NCBI RefSeq assembly: GCF_030409805.1
Contig: NZ_JAUFQP010000007.1
Location: 372,001-436,000 of the forward strand
Reading direction: 5' to 3'
DNA: 64,000 bases
DNA from: Algibacter miyuki
GTDB taxonomy: Bacteria > Bacteroidota > Bacteroidia > Flavobacteriales > Flavobacteriaceae
A program made the position numbers and the translations under genes. Below the pieces are notes generated by a model. That model did no database searches, was not told where the DNA came from, and saw only the letters and a program-made list of their open reading frames with translations. Positions 17,383 through 26,621 of the stretch are shown one piece after another; within the stretch, counting starts at the first letter, position 1; each line of letters starts with the position of its first letter.

Positions 17383-18696
17383 ATGGATTTAAAAGACAAA
17401 TTAGTATCATCTTTTCTAGCATTTGAAAACAACGTTGATGTTGACACTCAAATACACGATATTAGAAACGAAGCTATAAAAACATTTGAAGAAAAGGGCT
17501 TTCCTACTAAAAAAGAGGAAGCTTGGAAATACACCTCTTTAAATAAGATTTTAAAAGAAGATTATAGTGTTTTTCCTAAACACGACACCTCAATCGACTA
17601 TAAAGACATAAAAAAATACTTTATACACGATATCGATTCTTATAAAGTTATTTTTATAGATGGAAAATACTCTTCTTACCTTTCAGAAACCACTCACGAT
17701 GGTATTGATGTTTGTTTAATGTCTGCGGCATTATCCAAACCAAAATACCGTTTGGTTATAGAAAACTATTTTAACAAAGCTGCCACTAAAGATAGTATGC
17801 CATCGTTAAATACGGCATTTTCTCAAGAAGGTGCATACATCCATATTCCAAAAAATAAATTGGTTGAAAAACCAATTCAAATTATACACTTTTCAACAGG
17901 TACAAATGAGGCTGCATTGCATCAACCACGCAACCTAGTTGTTGTAGGTGAAAATAGCCATGTTCAAATTATCGAACGCCACCAAAGTTTAAGTGATAAT
18001 GCGGTATTAACCAATAGTGTTACCGAAATTTTTGCTAGCAAACGCGCTATTGTAGATTATTACAAAATCCAAAACGATAATGAAAACGCTTCACTTATCG
18101 ATAATACATTCATCCAACAAAAACGTGAAAGTGTAGCCTCGGTACACACCTTTACTTTTGGAGGAAAATTAACCCGTAATAACCTTAACTTTTATCAAAA
18201 CGGTGAACGTATTGATTCTATTTTAAAAGGCGTAACTATTATAGGTGAAAAACAACATGTAGATCACAACACTTTAGTACACCATATTGAACCAAACTGC
18301 GAAAGCCACCAAGATTATAAAGGTATTTTCGGAGGAAACGCTACAGGCGTATTTAATGGTAAAATTATTGTTGAAAAAGAAGCTCAAAAAACAAACGCTT
18401 TTCAGGCGAATAACAACATATTAATTAGCGACAAAGCAAGTATTAACACCAAACCGCAATTAGAAATTTTTGCTGATGATGTTAAATGTTCTCACGGTTG
18501 TACTATTGGGCAGTTAGACGAAAGCGCCTTATTTTACATGCAATCTAGAGGAATTCCAAAAAAGGAAGCAAAAGCCTTATTAATGTATGCTTTTAGTAAC
18601 AATGTTTTAAACTCGGTTAAAATACCAGAAATGAAACAACGTATTACTAAAATTATCGCCAATAAATTAGGTGTAAATATCGGATTTGACTTATAG
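17383..18696 (+). CDS. sufD: Fe-S cluster assembly protein SufD
   Basis: 437 residues. It is the SufB paralogue of the SufBC2D scaffold. The N-terminal helical segment contains KKEEAWKYTSL. The beta-helix core ends in the conserved CSHGCTIGQLDESALFYMQS (near residue 366), shared with SufB/SufD proteins. The start is preceded by a short heptad-like tract (ACTGAAA twice). A 13-bp hairpin covers the last codons and stop (18683-18711), possibly a partial transcription end. Confidence 0.96.
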   Translation: MDLKDKLVSSFLAFENNVDVDTQIHDIRNEAIKTFEEKGFPTKKEEAWKYTSLNKILKEDYSVFPKHDTSIDYKDIKKYFIHDIDSYKVIFIDGKYSSYLSETTHDGIDVCLMSAALSKPKYRLVIENYFNKAATKDSMPSLNTAFSQEGAYIHIPKNKLVEKPIQIIHFSTGTNEAALHQPRNLVVVGENSHVQIIERHQSLSDNAVLTNSVTEIFASKRAIVDYYKIQNDNENASLIDNTFIQQKRESVASVHTFTFGGKLTRNNLNFYQNGERIDSILKGVTIIGEKQHVDHNTLVHHIEPNCESHQDYKGIFGGNATGVFNGKIIVEKEAQKTNAFQANNNILISDKASINTKPQLEIFADDVKCSHGCTIGQLDESALFYMQSRGIPKKEAKALLMYAFSNNVLNSVKIPEMKQRITKIIANKLGVNIGFDL

Positions 18697-18754
18697 ATTA
18701 TAAGTCAAATCTAATACCATAAATCAACAATCGATTTTTATCTTTTGTTGATTT
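18683..18754 (+). terminator. Two hairpins at and after the sufD stop
   Basis: The first stem is 13 bp (18683-18695 with 18699-18711, 3-nt loop) and contains the sufD stop codon. The second is 10 bp (18721-18730 with 18745-18754, 14-nt loop). Neither has a strong U run, so they could be a weak terminator, an RNA processing site or a 3' stabiliser. Confidence 0.4.
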
Positions 18755-18789
18755 TACTTACGGTTTAAATAAAATTCGTACATTTAGAT

Positions 18790-19995
18790 ATGACAACTCT
18801 CCAAACAAGCGCCGAACAGTTTGTTATTCATTATCTTAAACTTTACAGCAAACGAAATTTAGCCATAAAAGAAGTATGGGCCGAACATTTTTCTGGCTTA
18901 GACGGCATTTCTACAACCTTATACAATTACAAAAGCTGGTTATTAGCTATAGACAAAGATTTTAAGCAGGTTCCAGAACCATTCAATATCAAAATACAGG
19001 ATATGGAATCGGCTAAAATAGCACCCAACATCTATCGTGTAACCACTGTTGCGCATTGGGATATTCCACTATTACACGGTGTTTTTGATTATGGAGATAT
19101 TCGTTCACTTTTCATCATAGAAAAACACAACGAATCATTTAAAATAAGTCATCTAAGCCATTCCATTTCACTTATATTTCCAAAACCGAATGAAGTATTT
19201 CCTTTTGATCCTTATCAAAGAGAAAAATTGAAAATTGAAAATAAAATTAAATCAAGATCTCAACAACTCGAAGCTTTAAACAAACAACTTTCATCTAACT
19301 TAGAGAAACTAGAAACCTCTAACAAAGACCTATCGCTGTTTACCCAAGTTGCCGCTCACGATTTGAAATCACCATTAATTTCAACCATAACTTTAAATAG
19401 AAAAATTACCGATAAATACGAAAACATATTAGAAAGTAAGGATAAAAAACTACTCGAACTTTGTAATCGAAAACTGGAAAATTTAACGCAAATTATTGAT
19501 AATACCTTAAATTTTCACACCAACTCGAAGAGCTTAGAAGTAAACAAAGCCGAGGATTTTAACTTAGGTGAACTTATTTCCAACATTGCAGAAGAATTAG
19601 ATTTAGAAACCACAAAAAAACTAACAGTAACCCATACTAACCTACCTGTAATAAGAGCTAATAAAGATTTGTTTTTTCAAATTTTCGCGAATATCATAAG
19701 AAATTCCGTGCGTTATTCTAAACAAGATAGCGATGCTTATGTAGACGTTTCAGCAAAAAAAATCGATAATAATGGTTATCAATTTTGCATTTCAGATAAC
19801 GGCATTGGCATTCCTGAAGACAGCAGAAAATCCGTTTTCGATTTGTATTTTAAATCATTGAATACCAATCCGTCAGGTACCGGCATAGGTTTAGCCATTT
19901 GCAAAAAAATAGTTTCTTTTTACAACGGAAAAATTTGGGCTACTTCCAATGCAAAAAATGGAACTTCAATCTATTTTACGTTTTTCGAACAATAA
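18790..19995 (+). CDS. Sensor histidine kinase with N-terminal NTF2-like domain
   Basis: 401 residues, soluble (no membrane helices). Residues about 10-135 resemble an NTF2/SnoaL-like ligand-binding fold. A coiled coil follows at about 150-185. The HisKA dimerisation helix holds the phospho-acceptor in QVAAHDLKSPLIS near residue 194. The ATPase domain has the N box (NIIRNSVRYS), G1 DNGIGIP and G2 GTGIGLAICKK. There is no attached receiver and no response-regulator gene next to it. It sits between sufD and sufS, behind two hairpins, with a near-match -7 element (TACATTTA at 18779-18786) four bases before the ATG, suggesting separate expression. Confidence 0.88.
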   Translation: MTTLQTSAEQFVIHYLKLYSKRNLAIKEVWAEHFSGLDGISTTLYNYKSWLLAIDKDFKQVPEPFNIKIQDMESAKIAPNIYRVTTVAHWDIPLLHGVFDYGDIRSLFIIEKHNESFKISHLSHSISLIFPKPNEVFPFDPYQREKLKIENKIKSRSQQLEALNKQLSSNLEKLETSNKDLSLFTQVAAHDLKSPLISTITLNRKITDKYENILESKDKKLLELCNRKLENLTQIIDNTLNFHTNSKSLEVNKAEDFNLGELISNIAEELDLETTKKLTVTHTNLPVIRANKDLFFQIFANIIRNSVRYSKQDSDAYVDVSAKKIDNNGYQFCISDNGIGIPEDSRKSVFDLYFKSLNTNPSGTGIGLAICKKIVSFYNGKIWATSNAKNGTSIYFTFFEQ

Positions 19996-20061
19996 GTCCG
20001 TAATAACTTAAGGTTTAAGCTAAAAAATCGTCAAATCACACAAAAAAAAAGAATATACAAC

Positions 20062-20089
20062 GTACTAAAATTATTAGTTAGTACTTTTG
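20062..20089 (+). promoter_or_regulatory. sufS promoter with overlapping inverted repeat
   Basis: TACTTTTG at 20082-20089 fits the -7 element, 19 bp before the sufS ATG. A GTACTAA-N9-TTAGTAC inverted repeat (20062-20068 and 20078-20084) overlaps its first bases, a plausible repressor site. No TTG box is seen. Confidence 0.45.
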
Positions 20090-20107
20090 TATTTAAAATA
20101 AAATATT

Positions 20108-21322
20108 ATGCTTGATGCATCCAAAATAAGAGCCGATTTCCCTATTCTATCCAGACAAGTAAACAACAAACCTTTGGTGTATTTCGACAATGCAGCAACA
20201 TCGCAAACACCACAGGCTGTAATAGATAGTATAGTAGATTACTACAGTAATTACAATGCTAATATCCATAGAGGTGTGCACCGCTTAAGCCAAGAAGCTA
20301 CAGATAAATACGAAATGGCACGCCAGAAAATCCAGGCCCATTTCAACGCGAAACATACACACGAAATTATATTTACTTCGGGCACCACCCATAGTATCAA
20401 CTTAGTGGCCAATGGTTTTACGTCTTTACTAGAAAAAGGCGACGAAATTATTGTTTCGGCTTTAGAGCACCATAGCAATATTGTGCCTTGGCAAATGCTA
20501 TGCGAGCGTACCGGTGCCATTTTAAAAGTAATCCCCATGAATATTGAAGGTGATCTAGAAATGGATGCTTACGACATGTTACTTTCAAACAAAACCAAAT
20601 TAGTATTTGTAAACCACATTTCGAACGCCTTAGGCACTATAAACCCCATTGAATATATTATTGAAAAGGCACACGAAGTAGGAGCCGCAGTGTTGATTGA
20701 TGGCGCTCAAGCCTGCCCACATGTTAAACCAGATGTGCAAGCTTTAGATGTTGATTTTTACGTAGCATCTGCACATAAAATGTGTGGCCCAACAGGTGTT
20801 GGTATGCTTTACGGAAAAGAGGAATGGTTAAAAAAATTACCACCCTACCAAGGAGGTGGTGAAATGATTGCCGAAGTTACTTTTGAAAAAACAACCTATG
20901 CCGATTTACCTCATAAATTTGAAGCCGGTACACCTAATATTTGTGGTGGCATCGCCTTTGGAGCCGCTTTAGATTATATGAATAACATTGGTTTCGATAA
21001 TATTGCGACCTACGAAAACGAGTTATTAACCTACGCCACCGAACAATTAGAAAACATTGAAGGTTTAAAAATTTACGGCACTGCCAAACATAAAACTTCA
21101 GTAATTTCTTTTAATTTAGAAGGTATTCATCCGTATGACGTGGGTACTATTCTCGATAAATTAGGCATCGCCGTACGTACCGGACACCATTGTGCACAAC
21201 CTATTATGGATTTTTATTGCATTCCAGGTACAGTTAGAGCATCCTTCGCATTCTATAACTCCAAAGCAGAAATTGATGTTTTAGTGGCAGGAATTAAAAA
21301 AGCTAAAATGATGCTGTCATAA
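20108..21322 (+). CDS. sufS: Cysteine desulfurase SufS
   Basis: 404 residues, the length of group II desulfurases. It is a PLP enzyme that takes sulfur from L-cysteine as a persulfide. The PLP lysine is in VASAHKMCGPTGVGML near residue 222. The catalytic cysteine is in VRTGHHCAQPIMDFY near residue 360, within the RxGHHCA motif of SufS. ATTHSINLVANG and EHHSNIVPWQ fit the cofactor pocket. It works with SufE encoded 490 bp downstream. It has its own promoter candidate and so may be controlled apart from sufABCD. Confidence 0.97.
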   Translation: MLDASKIRADFPILSRQVNNKPLVYFDNAATSQTPQAVIDSIVDYYSNYNANIHRGVHRLSQEATDKYEMARQKIQAHFNAKHTHEIIFTSGTTHSINLVANGFTSLLEKGDEIIVSALEHHSNIVPWQMLCERTGAILKVIPMNIEGDLEMDAYDMLLSNKTKLVFVNHISNALGTINPIEYIIEKAHEVGAAVLIDGAQACPHVKPDVQALDVDFYVASAHKMCGPTGVGMLYGKEEWLKKLPPYQGGGEMIAEVTFEKTTYADLPHKFEAGTPNICGGIAFGAALDYMNNIGFDNIATYENELLTYATEQLENIEGLKIYGTAKHKTSVISFNLEGIHPYDVGTILDKLGIAVRTGHHCAQPIMDFYCIPGTVRASFAFYNSKAEIDVLVAGIKKAKMMLS

Positions 21323-21367
21323 AATTAGTTTGGCTTCATTTTTGAAATTAAAAGAGAAAAATTTATC

Positions 21368-21772
21368 ATGAAATTATTAAGTTTATTATTTATTACCCTT
21401 ATTTCTATTAAATCCTGTGGAGATACCACTACTGCAGAAACCTCTAGTTTGAATCTTAATGGAGAATTCCATATTACAGCACTAGAAGCTAATACTGAAG
21501 TTCCAGAAAAACTAAGTATTAGTTTTGATACTGAAAAAAATACGGTGTCCGGTTTCTCAGGATGTAACCGATTCTCTGGAACTTATTCCGTAGAAAACGA
21601 AACCATCGCCTTCGGCCCTTTAGCAACCACACGAAAAATGTGCCGTGGTGAAGCAAATGCTATTGAAAGCCAAACTTTATCATTACTTTCTAAAATTAAT
21701 GCCTTTTCAATTGAAGGAAAAACATTAAGCCTAAAAGCGGGTACTGAAACTTTGATTAAAGCCGTTCAGTAA
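21368..21772 (+). CDS. META domain lipoprotein
   Basis: 134 residues. The lipoprotein signal ends at Cys near residue 17 (LLFITLISIKSCGD). The mature part is a META/HslJ domain, recognised by SGFSGCNRFSGTYSVENETI, then FGPLATTRKMCRG and the paired cysteines in those two segments. HslJ-type proteins are envelope proteins of loosely defined stress roles. It lies 45 bp after sufS and 37 bp before sufE, so it is probably co-transcribed. Confidence 0.85.
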   Translation: MKLLSLLFITLISIKSCGDTTTAETSSLNLNGEFHITALEANTEVPEKLSISFDTEKNTVSGFSGCNRFSGTYSVENETIAFGPLATTRKMCRGEANAIESQTLSLLSKINAFSIEGKTLSLKAGTETLIKAVQ

Positions 21773-21809
21773 ATTCTATTATTGTATTTTTACATAAAAA
21801 TTTGAGATT

Positions 21810-22232
21810 GTGACTATTGAAGCTATTCAAAACGAAATAATTGACGAATTCTCCATGTTTGAAGACTGGGAAGAACGTTACCAATATATGATTGATTTAG
21901 GGAAAGATTTACCCTTAATTAACGACCAATATAAAACCGACAGCAACATTATTAAAGGTTGCCAAAGTAAAGTTTGGGTGCATGCCGAAATGAACGATGA
22001 AAAAATTGAATTCACTGCCGATAGTGATGCCATAATTACCAAAGGTATTATCGCTATTTTAATTCGTGTATTTAACGACCAGCATCCTAAAGATATTATT
22101 GAGGCCAACACCGATTTTATTGACAAAATAGGATTGAAAGAACATTTGTCTCCCACACGAGCAAATGGTTTAGTTAGTATGGTAAAGCAGCTTAAACTGT
22201 ATGCTATTGCTTACCAAACGCAAATAAAATAA
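21810..22232 (+). CDS. sufE: Sulfur acceptor SufE
   Basis: 140 residues from a GTG start; the following MTIEAIQNEII agrees with SufE N-termini, and no ATG is available upstream before the previous gene. It accepts persulfide sulfur from SufS on the cysteine in NIIKGCQSKVWV (near residue 50) and hands it to SufB. The family hallmark region LPLINDQYKTD precedes it. It lies 37 bp after the META lipoprotein and 68 bp before the sufT-like gene. Confidence 0.94.
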   Translation: MTIEAIQNEIIDEFSMFEDWEERYQYMIDLGKDLPLINDQYKTDSNIIKGCQSKVWVHAEMNDEKIEFTADSDAIITKGIIAILIRVFNDQHPKDIIEANTDFIDKIGLKEHLSPTRANGLVSMVKQLKLYAIAYQTQIK

Positions 22233-22300
22233 CATTTAAATCAACCTGTTGCTCTCCTCCAATTTGGAGTCTAAATCAATAAGATTTTAGAATTAGAGCA

Positions 22301-22648
22301 ATGAGTAAAAAAGAAATTACCATGAGTGAACCAGCCATAGATACAGCCGCATTAGGCGAAAAAATTGTAAATGTTTTAAAAACAATTTACGATCCAGAAA
22401 TCCCTGTTGATATTTACGAACTTGGCTTAATTTACGATGTATTCGTAAACGAAGATTACGACGTTAAAATATTAATGACACTTACAACACCTAACTGCCC
22501 TGTTGCAGAAACTTTGCCTTTAGAGGTTGAAGAAAAAGTAAAATCATTAAACGAAGTAAAAGGTGCCGAAGTTGAAATTACTTTCGATCCACCATGGACA
22601 CAAGAATTAATGAGCGAAGAAGCCAAATTAGAACTTGGAATGCTTTAA
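22301..22648 (+). CDS. sufT: SufT-like MIP18/DUF59 Fe-S assembly factor
   Basis: 115 residues; an internal ATG eight codons in (MSEPAID) is an alternative start. It is a single DUF59/MIP18 domain: YDPEIPVDIYELGLIYDV near residue 30 and TTPNCPVAETLPLEVEEKV near residue 66, with the single conserved cysteine in the second. The family helps mature Fe-S proteins; the position after sufE supports this. It was probably transcribed with sufS-sufE. Confidence 0.92.
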   Translation: MSKKEITMSEPAIDTAALGEKIVNVLKTIYDPEIPVDIYELGLIYDVFVNEDYDVKILMTLTTPNCPVAETLPLEVEEKVKSLNEVKGAEVEITFDPPWTQELMSEEAKLELGML

Positions 22649-22687
22649 AAACAGTATTAAGTTTCTATTATATTTTCTAAAATAATT

Positions 22688-23194
22688 ATGGCAGACGAAA
22701 TCATTAATCGCGTTGCGAATAGTATATTAATCACGGTTAATCTTGAAGATTATTATCCACAAGGTAACCGTGTACTTTTTGATATCAAAGATTGGCTTTT
22801 TGAGGGCTTTGTGCTACGAGAAAAAGATTTTAGACTACAAGTTTCCGAATACGATTGGTCGCAACACCAAGGCCAGTACGTTGCTTTAACCTGCAGTACA
22901 GATGCTATAATTCCGGGTTGGGCCTATATGCTTTTAAGCATTCATTTAGAACCTTACGTCAATAAAACCATTATAGGAGACTTAGAAAACTTAGAAACCG
23001 CAATTTATCAAGATATTATTGGAAATTTAGATGTTTCCGAGTTTCAAGACAAACCCATTATTATAAAAGGTTGCTCAAAAAAACCGGTACCACAAAACGC
23101 ATACATCATGTTGGCCACAAAATTACAACCCGTTGCCAAATCTATTATGTACGGCGAAGCATGTTCCTCTGTACCCCTTTTCAAAAAGAGATAA
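22688..23194 (+). CDS. DUF2480 family protein
   Basis: 168 residues. The sequence matches the Bacteroidota family DUF2480 (MADEIINRVANSILITVNLE, FDIKDWLFEGFVLREKDF, ALTCSTDAIIPGWAYMLL). Two cysteines are at TCSTDA and KGCSKKP. No enzymatic motif is evident. Members usually sit beside SUF genes in this phylum, so a supporting role in Fe-S or redox metabolism is likely but unproven. It lies 39 bp after the sufT-like gene. Confidence 0.88.
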   Translation: MADEIINRVANSILITVNLEDYYPQGNRVLFDIKDWLFEGFVLREKDFRLQVSEYDWSQHQGQYVALTCSTDAIIPGWAYMLLSIHLEPYVNKTIIGDLENLETAIYQDIIGNLDVSEFQDKPIIIKGCSKKPVPQNAYIMLATKLQPVAKSIMYGEACSSVPLFKKR

Positions 23195-23275
23195 TTCCCT
23201 AATTTCATTGTGACTTAATAGCAAATTTAGTGTCCAAACAATAAAAGCAAATACGTTATAAACCGCTTTATCGTT

Positions 23276-23307
23276 TTGTATCAAACTTTAAAAATAACTT
23301 ATATTTG
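23276..23307 (+). promoter_or_regulatory. Promoter of the DUF3078 gene
   Basis: TTG at 23276-23278, 21 nt, then TATATTTG at 23300-23307, a good Bacteroidota match, 25 bp before the ATG at 23333. Confidence 0.6.
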
Positions 23308-23332
23308 CACGCAAATTAAAACAAACTGAAAA

Positions 23333-24274
23333 ATGAAAAAAACGTTATTATTATTGGCATTTTGTATCGGAATGGTTTCCGTAAATGCGCAAACTAAAGA
23401 AGAATTACACGCTCAAAAAGAAGAAAAACAAGCTATAGCCGATGCTGCTCAAGCTGAAGCAACTGCCATACAAGCAAAAATTGACGCACTTCCAGGTTGG
23501 AGAAAAGGTGCTTTTGGTACTATTGGTGGTAGCTTATCTAACTTTAACAACTGGTACTCGCAAGACACACCAAACAACGCATCTGGTAACATTGGGTTTA
23601 CTTTAAACGCTTACGCAAATTTAATTGAAGATAAATTCTTTTGGAGAAACTCGTTAAACACAAATTTAAACTGGGTAAAACTAGATAACAAAGACAACAA
23701 TACGGATGACGATAAAGGTTTTAGTCCAACTACTGATGTATTTAATATTTCATCTTTATACGGTAGAAATATTACTAAAACATTAGCGGCTTCTGGATTA
23801 TTGGAATACAGAACAACTTTACTAGATAACTTTAACGATCCTGGATATTTAGACGTAGGTATTGGTGCTACATGGACACCTATTGAAAACTTAATTGTTG
23901 TTATTCATCCTTTAAACTACAACTTTGTATTTGCTGATGGTGATTCAGTTTTCGAATCGTCTTTAGGTGCTAAAATAGTTGCAGACTATACAAGACAAAT
24001 TGGAGCAATTAACTTCAAAACAAACTTCTCTACATTCCAAAGCTACAAATCTAGCGATTTATCCAACTTTACTTGGACCAACTCGTTTAGCTACACACTA
24101 TGGAAAATGATTGGTGTTGGTTTCGATTTTGGATTAAGAAGTAACAAACAAGAAGCTTTAGATTATATCCAAAACTTAGCAATAGTAGATGGTGGTAACC
24201 CAGCCGAAACATTTGACTCTGTAGATAACAAATTACAAACTTATTACACTGTTGGTTTAAGTTATAAATTCTAA
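23333..24274 (+). CDS. DUF3078 outer-membrane barrel-like protein
   Basis: 313 residues. A signal peptide (cleavage after VNAQ near residue 20) is followed by a charged Ala-rich helical stretch and then GWRKGAFGTIGGSLSNFNNW, the start of DUF3078. The rest alternates in beta-barrel style and ends in phenylalanine (TVGLSYKF), typical of outer-membrane proteins. The function of the family is unknown. It has its own promoter and ends in a strong terminator that is shared with the convergent penicillin-binding protein gene. Confidence 0.9.
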   Translation: MKKTLLLLAFCIGMVSVNAQTKEELHAQKEEKQAIADAAQAEATAIQAKIDALPGWRKGAFGTIGGSLSNFNNWYSQDTPNNASGNIGFTLNAYANLIEDKFFWRNSLNTNLNWVKLDNKDNNTDDDKGFSPTTDVFNISSLYGRNITKTLAASGLLEYRTTLLDNFNDPGYLDVGIGATWTPIENLIVVIHPLNYNFVFADGDSVFESSLGAKIVADYTRQIGAINFKTNFSTFQSYKSSDLSNFTWTNSFSYTLWKMIGVGFDFGLRSNKQEALDYIQNLAIVDGGNPAETFDSVDNKLQTYYTVGLSYKF

Positions 24275-24300
24275 TAACTTTCTCTTTTACAGAAGAAATA

Positions 24301-24336
24301 AAAAAAAGCGCACATCAATGGATGTGCGTTTTTTTT
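24301..24336. terminator. Bidirectional terminator between DUF3078 and PBP genes
   Basis: CGCACATC (24309-24316) pairs with GATGTGCG (24321-24328) around a 4-nt loop, flanked by an A run and a T run on either side. Confidence 0.85.
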
Positions 24337-24343
24337 GTTTTAA

Positions 24344-26599
24344 CTAGTCTTTATTGCCTTTAAATTTCCGCTTCTTCTTTTTACTACTGAATATTCTTTT
24401 AAAAAAACCATCTCGTTTTTCTTCATTACAATCTAAATCGGAAATGACTTGGTCTGCAGGTGCTTCAAAACGACTTTTTGTTATGCCGTTATACGTAGAG
24501 TCTTCATTCAATTTAGAATAAAACTTGGCAAATATAGGAAGTGCTGAATTTGCACCCTGCCCTAGCCCTGTGGTTCTAAAACCAATGGCTTGGTTATCGT
24601 TCCCAACCCAAGTTACAGTCACTAAATTTGGTGTAATTCCAACAAACCAACCATCTTTATTATCTTGTGTTGTTCCGGTTTTCCCAGCAATATCATTTCG
24701 TAATCCATAAGCTGTTCTCAACCTTGAAGCCGTTCCTTTATTCACTGTAGATTGCATGATTTCCAACATCACCTGTCGAGTATAATCTTTAAAAGCAGGC
24801 TCAGCCACTTCTGGTTCAAACTCAGCTATAACTCTACCGTTTCTATCCGTAACTTTAGTAATTGCATAAGGTGTAACCGGTTTGCTATTGTTTACATAAC
24901 TGGCGTAAGCCCCCGTAAGTTCTTTCAAGTTAATTTCTGCAACTCCTAAAGCTATAGATGGTAAGTTGGGCAACGCTTTATTAATCCCCATTTTTTTTGC
25001 CTGTTCTAGCACTTTAGGAATTCCAACTTCATTTAAAACCTTTACAGCAATGGTATTAACCGAATTACTCAAAGCCATTTCCAAATTATAGTTAAGGTGT
25101 TCATCTTCATTTTCACCACCAGAATTCGAAGGCGTCCAACCATTATAATTACTATAAGTTACTTCTGCTAAAGAAAAGTAAGTACAAGGTTCCATTCCAT
25201 TTTCAATAGCAGCAGTATACACAAACGGTTTAAATGTTGAACCCACTTGGCGCTCACTTTGCGAAATATGATCGTATTTAAAGTAACGATAATCAATCCC
25301 ACCAACATAAGTTCGAATAGCACCTGTTTTAGGAGCAATACTCAACATACCTGTATTTAAAAACTTTAAATAGTGCTGTAAACTATCTAAAACACTTATA
25401 TTTTGAATGGTATCACCTTTCCATTGAAACAATTCTGTTTCACGTTTTACCGCAAGCGAATCATGAATTTGGGACTCAGATAAACCTGCTTCCTTATATT
25501 TTTTATAAAGTGGTAATCTTTTTAAAGCACCTTCAATGAGTTTTTTATTGTTTTTCCAAGGCGCTCTATTTCCGTAGGATGCTTCAAAGTTATTTTGCAA
25601 TACAGCAAGATGCTCTTTCATGGCGTCTTCCGCCATCTGTTGCATGCCAATATCCAACGTAGTATGCACTATAAGTCCGTCGCGGTATAAATCATAAGAA
25701 TCCCCATTTGGTTTCTTAATGCTATCTAAAATAGCCGCTAATTCCTTTTTAACTTGCGCTCTAAAATAAGGCGCGATACCTAAATCATGATTAAAAGATT
25801 TATAATCTAACCCCAATGGTTTTTCTGAATAATAATCAGCAGAATCTTGAGGCATATTTCCATATCTCACCATTTGATTCAGCACCACGTTTCGTCTATC
25901 CGCGCTACGTTCCGGATTCAATCTTGGATTATAATAATTGTTTGCTTTTAGTGAGCCCACTAGCGTAGCCGCTTCATCCTTTGTCAATTCAAAAGCTGGT
26001 TTATTGAAGAATTTACGAGCTGCACTTTCAATGCCATAGGTATTATCAGAAAAAGGAACCGTATTAAAATACATGGTTAGAATCTCTTTTTTGGAATAAA
26101 TATTTTCAATACGTTTGGCGATAATAGCTTCTCGAAACTTATTAATCACCATACTGAAAAACTTATAATTCCGCCTGCCGTATAGATTTTTAGCCAGTTG
26201 TAAAGTTATGGTACTTCCACCGCCAGCCGACTTGTCTTGCAATAGAATACTCTTTACAAAAACCCGCATTAAGCTAACATTATCGATACCGTCATGTTCA
26301 AAAAAACGAACATCTTCAGTAGCCACCAAGGCATCAATAAGGTGTTTCGGAAAATCTTCAAAATGTAAAGGCTGCCTATCATAAATATAATATTTACCAA
26401 TAAGTTTTTCATCTTGATCTAAAACCTGAGTGGCCTCCTCTTGCTTTATAAAACTTAATTCTGTAGCCGTTGGCACTTTACCAAAAAACCCTAAATAAAT
26501 ACTAATATAGAGTCCGATAAAAAACACAAGAACCGCAGTAAAACAAATCAATGTCCATTTTACCCATTTATTATTCAGTACGCGTTTAATTAATGTCAT
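24344..26599 (-). CDS. Class A penicillin-binding protein (transglycosylase/transpeptidase)
   Basis: 751 residues. One N-terminal membrane helix (about 13-35) anchors it in the inner membrane. The GT51 glycosyltransferase domain shows ATEDVRFFEHDGID and KSAGGGSTITLQLAKNLYG (about 90-145). The transpeptidase domain has the SxxK serine in QVGSTFKPFVYT, SNSVNT and the KTG triad in AGKTGTTQDNKDGWF. It polymerises and cross-links peptidoglycan. The C-terminus is very basic. The start lies 22 bp after the hflX stop, so the two genes are probably co-transcribed. The mrcA/ponA symbol is not assigned. Confidence 0.95.
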   Translation of the reverse strand: MTLIKRVLNNKWVKWTLICFTAVLVFFIGLYISIYLGFFGKVPTATELSFIKQEEATQVLDQDEKLIGKYYIYDRQPLHFEDFPKHLIDALVATEDVRFFEHDGIDNVSLMRVFVKSILLQDKSAGGGSTITLQLAKNLYGRRNYKFFSMVINKFREAIIAKRIENIYSKKEILTMYFNTVPFSDNTYGIESAARKFFNKPAFELTKDEAATLVGSLKANNYYNPRLNPERSADRRNVVLNQMVRYGNMPQDSADYYSEKPLGLDYKSFNHDLGIAPYFRAQVKKELAAILDSIKKPNGDSYDLYRDGLIVHTTLDIGMQQMAEDAMKEHLAVLQNNFEASYGNRAPWKNNKKLIEGALKRLPLYKKYKEAGLSESQIHDSLAVKRETELFQWKGDTIQNISVLDSLQHYLKFLNTGMLSIAPKTGAIRTYVGGIDYRYFKYDHISQSERQVGSTFKPFVYTAAIENGMEPCTYFSLAEVTYSNYNGWTPSNSGGENEDEHLNYNLEMALSNSVNTIAVKVLNEVGIPKVLEQAKKMGINKALPNLPSIALGVAEINLKELTGAYASYVNNSKPVTPYAITKVTDRNGRVIAEFEPEVAEPAFKDYTRQVMLEIMQSTVNKGTASRLRTAYGLRNDIAGKTGTTQDNKDGWFVGITPNLVTVTWVGNDNQAIGFRTTGLGQGANSALPIFAKFYSKLNEDSTYNGITKSRFEAPADQVISDLDCNEEKRDGFFKRIFSSKKKKRKFKGNKD

Positions 26600-26621
26600 A
26601 AAATGAAATAAGTGGATTTAT

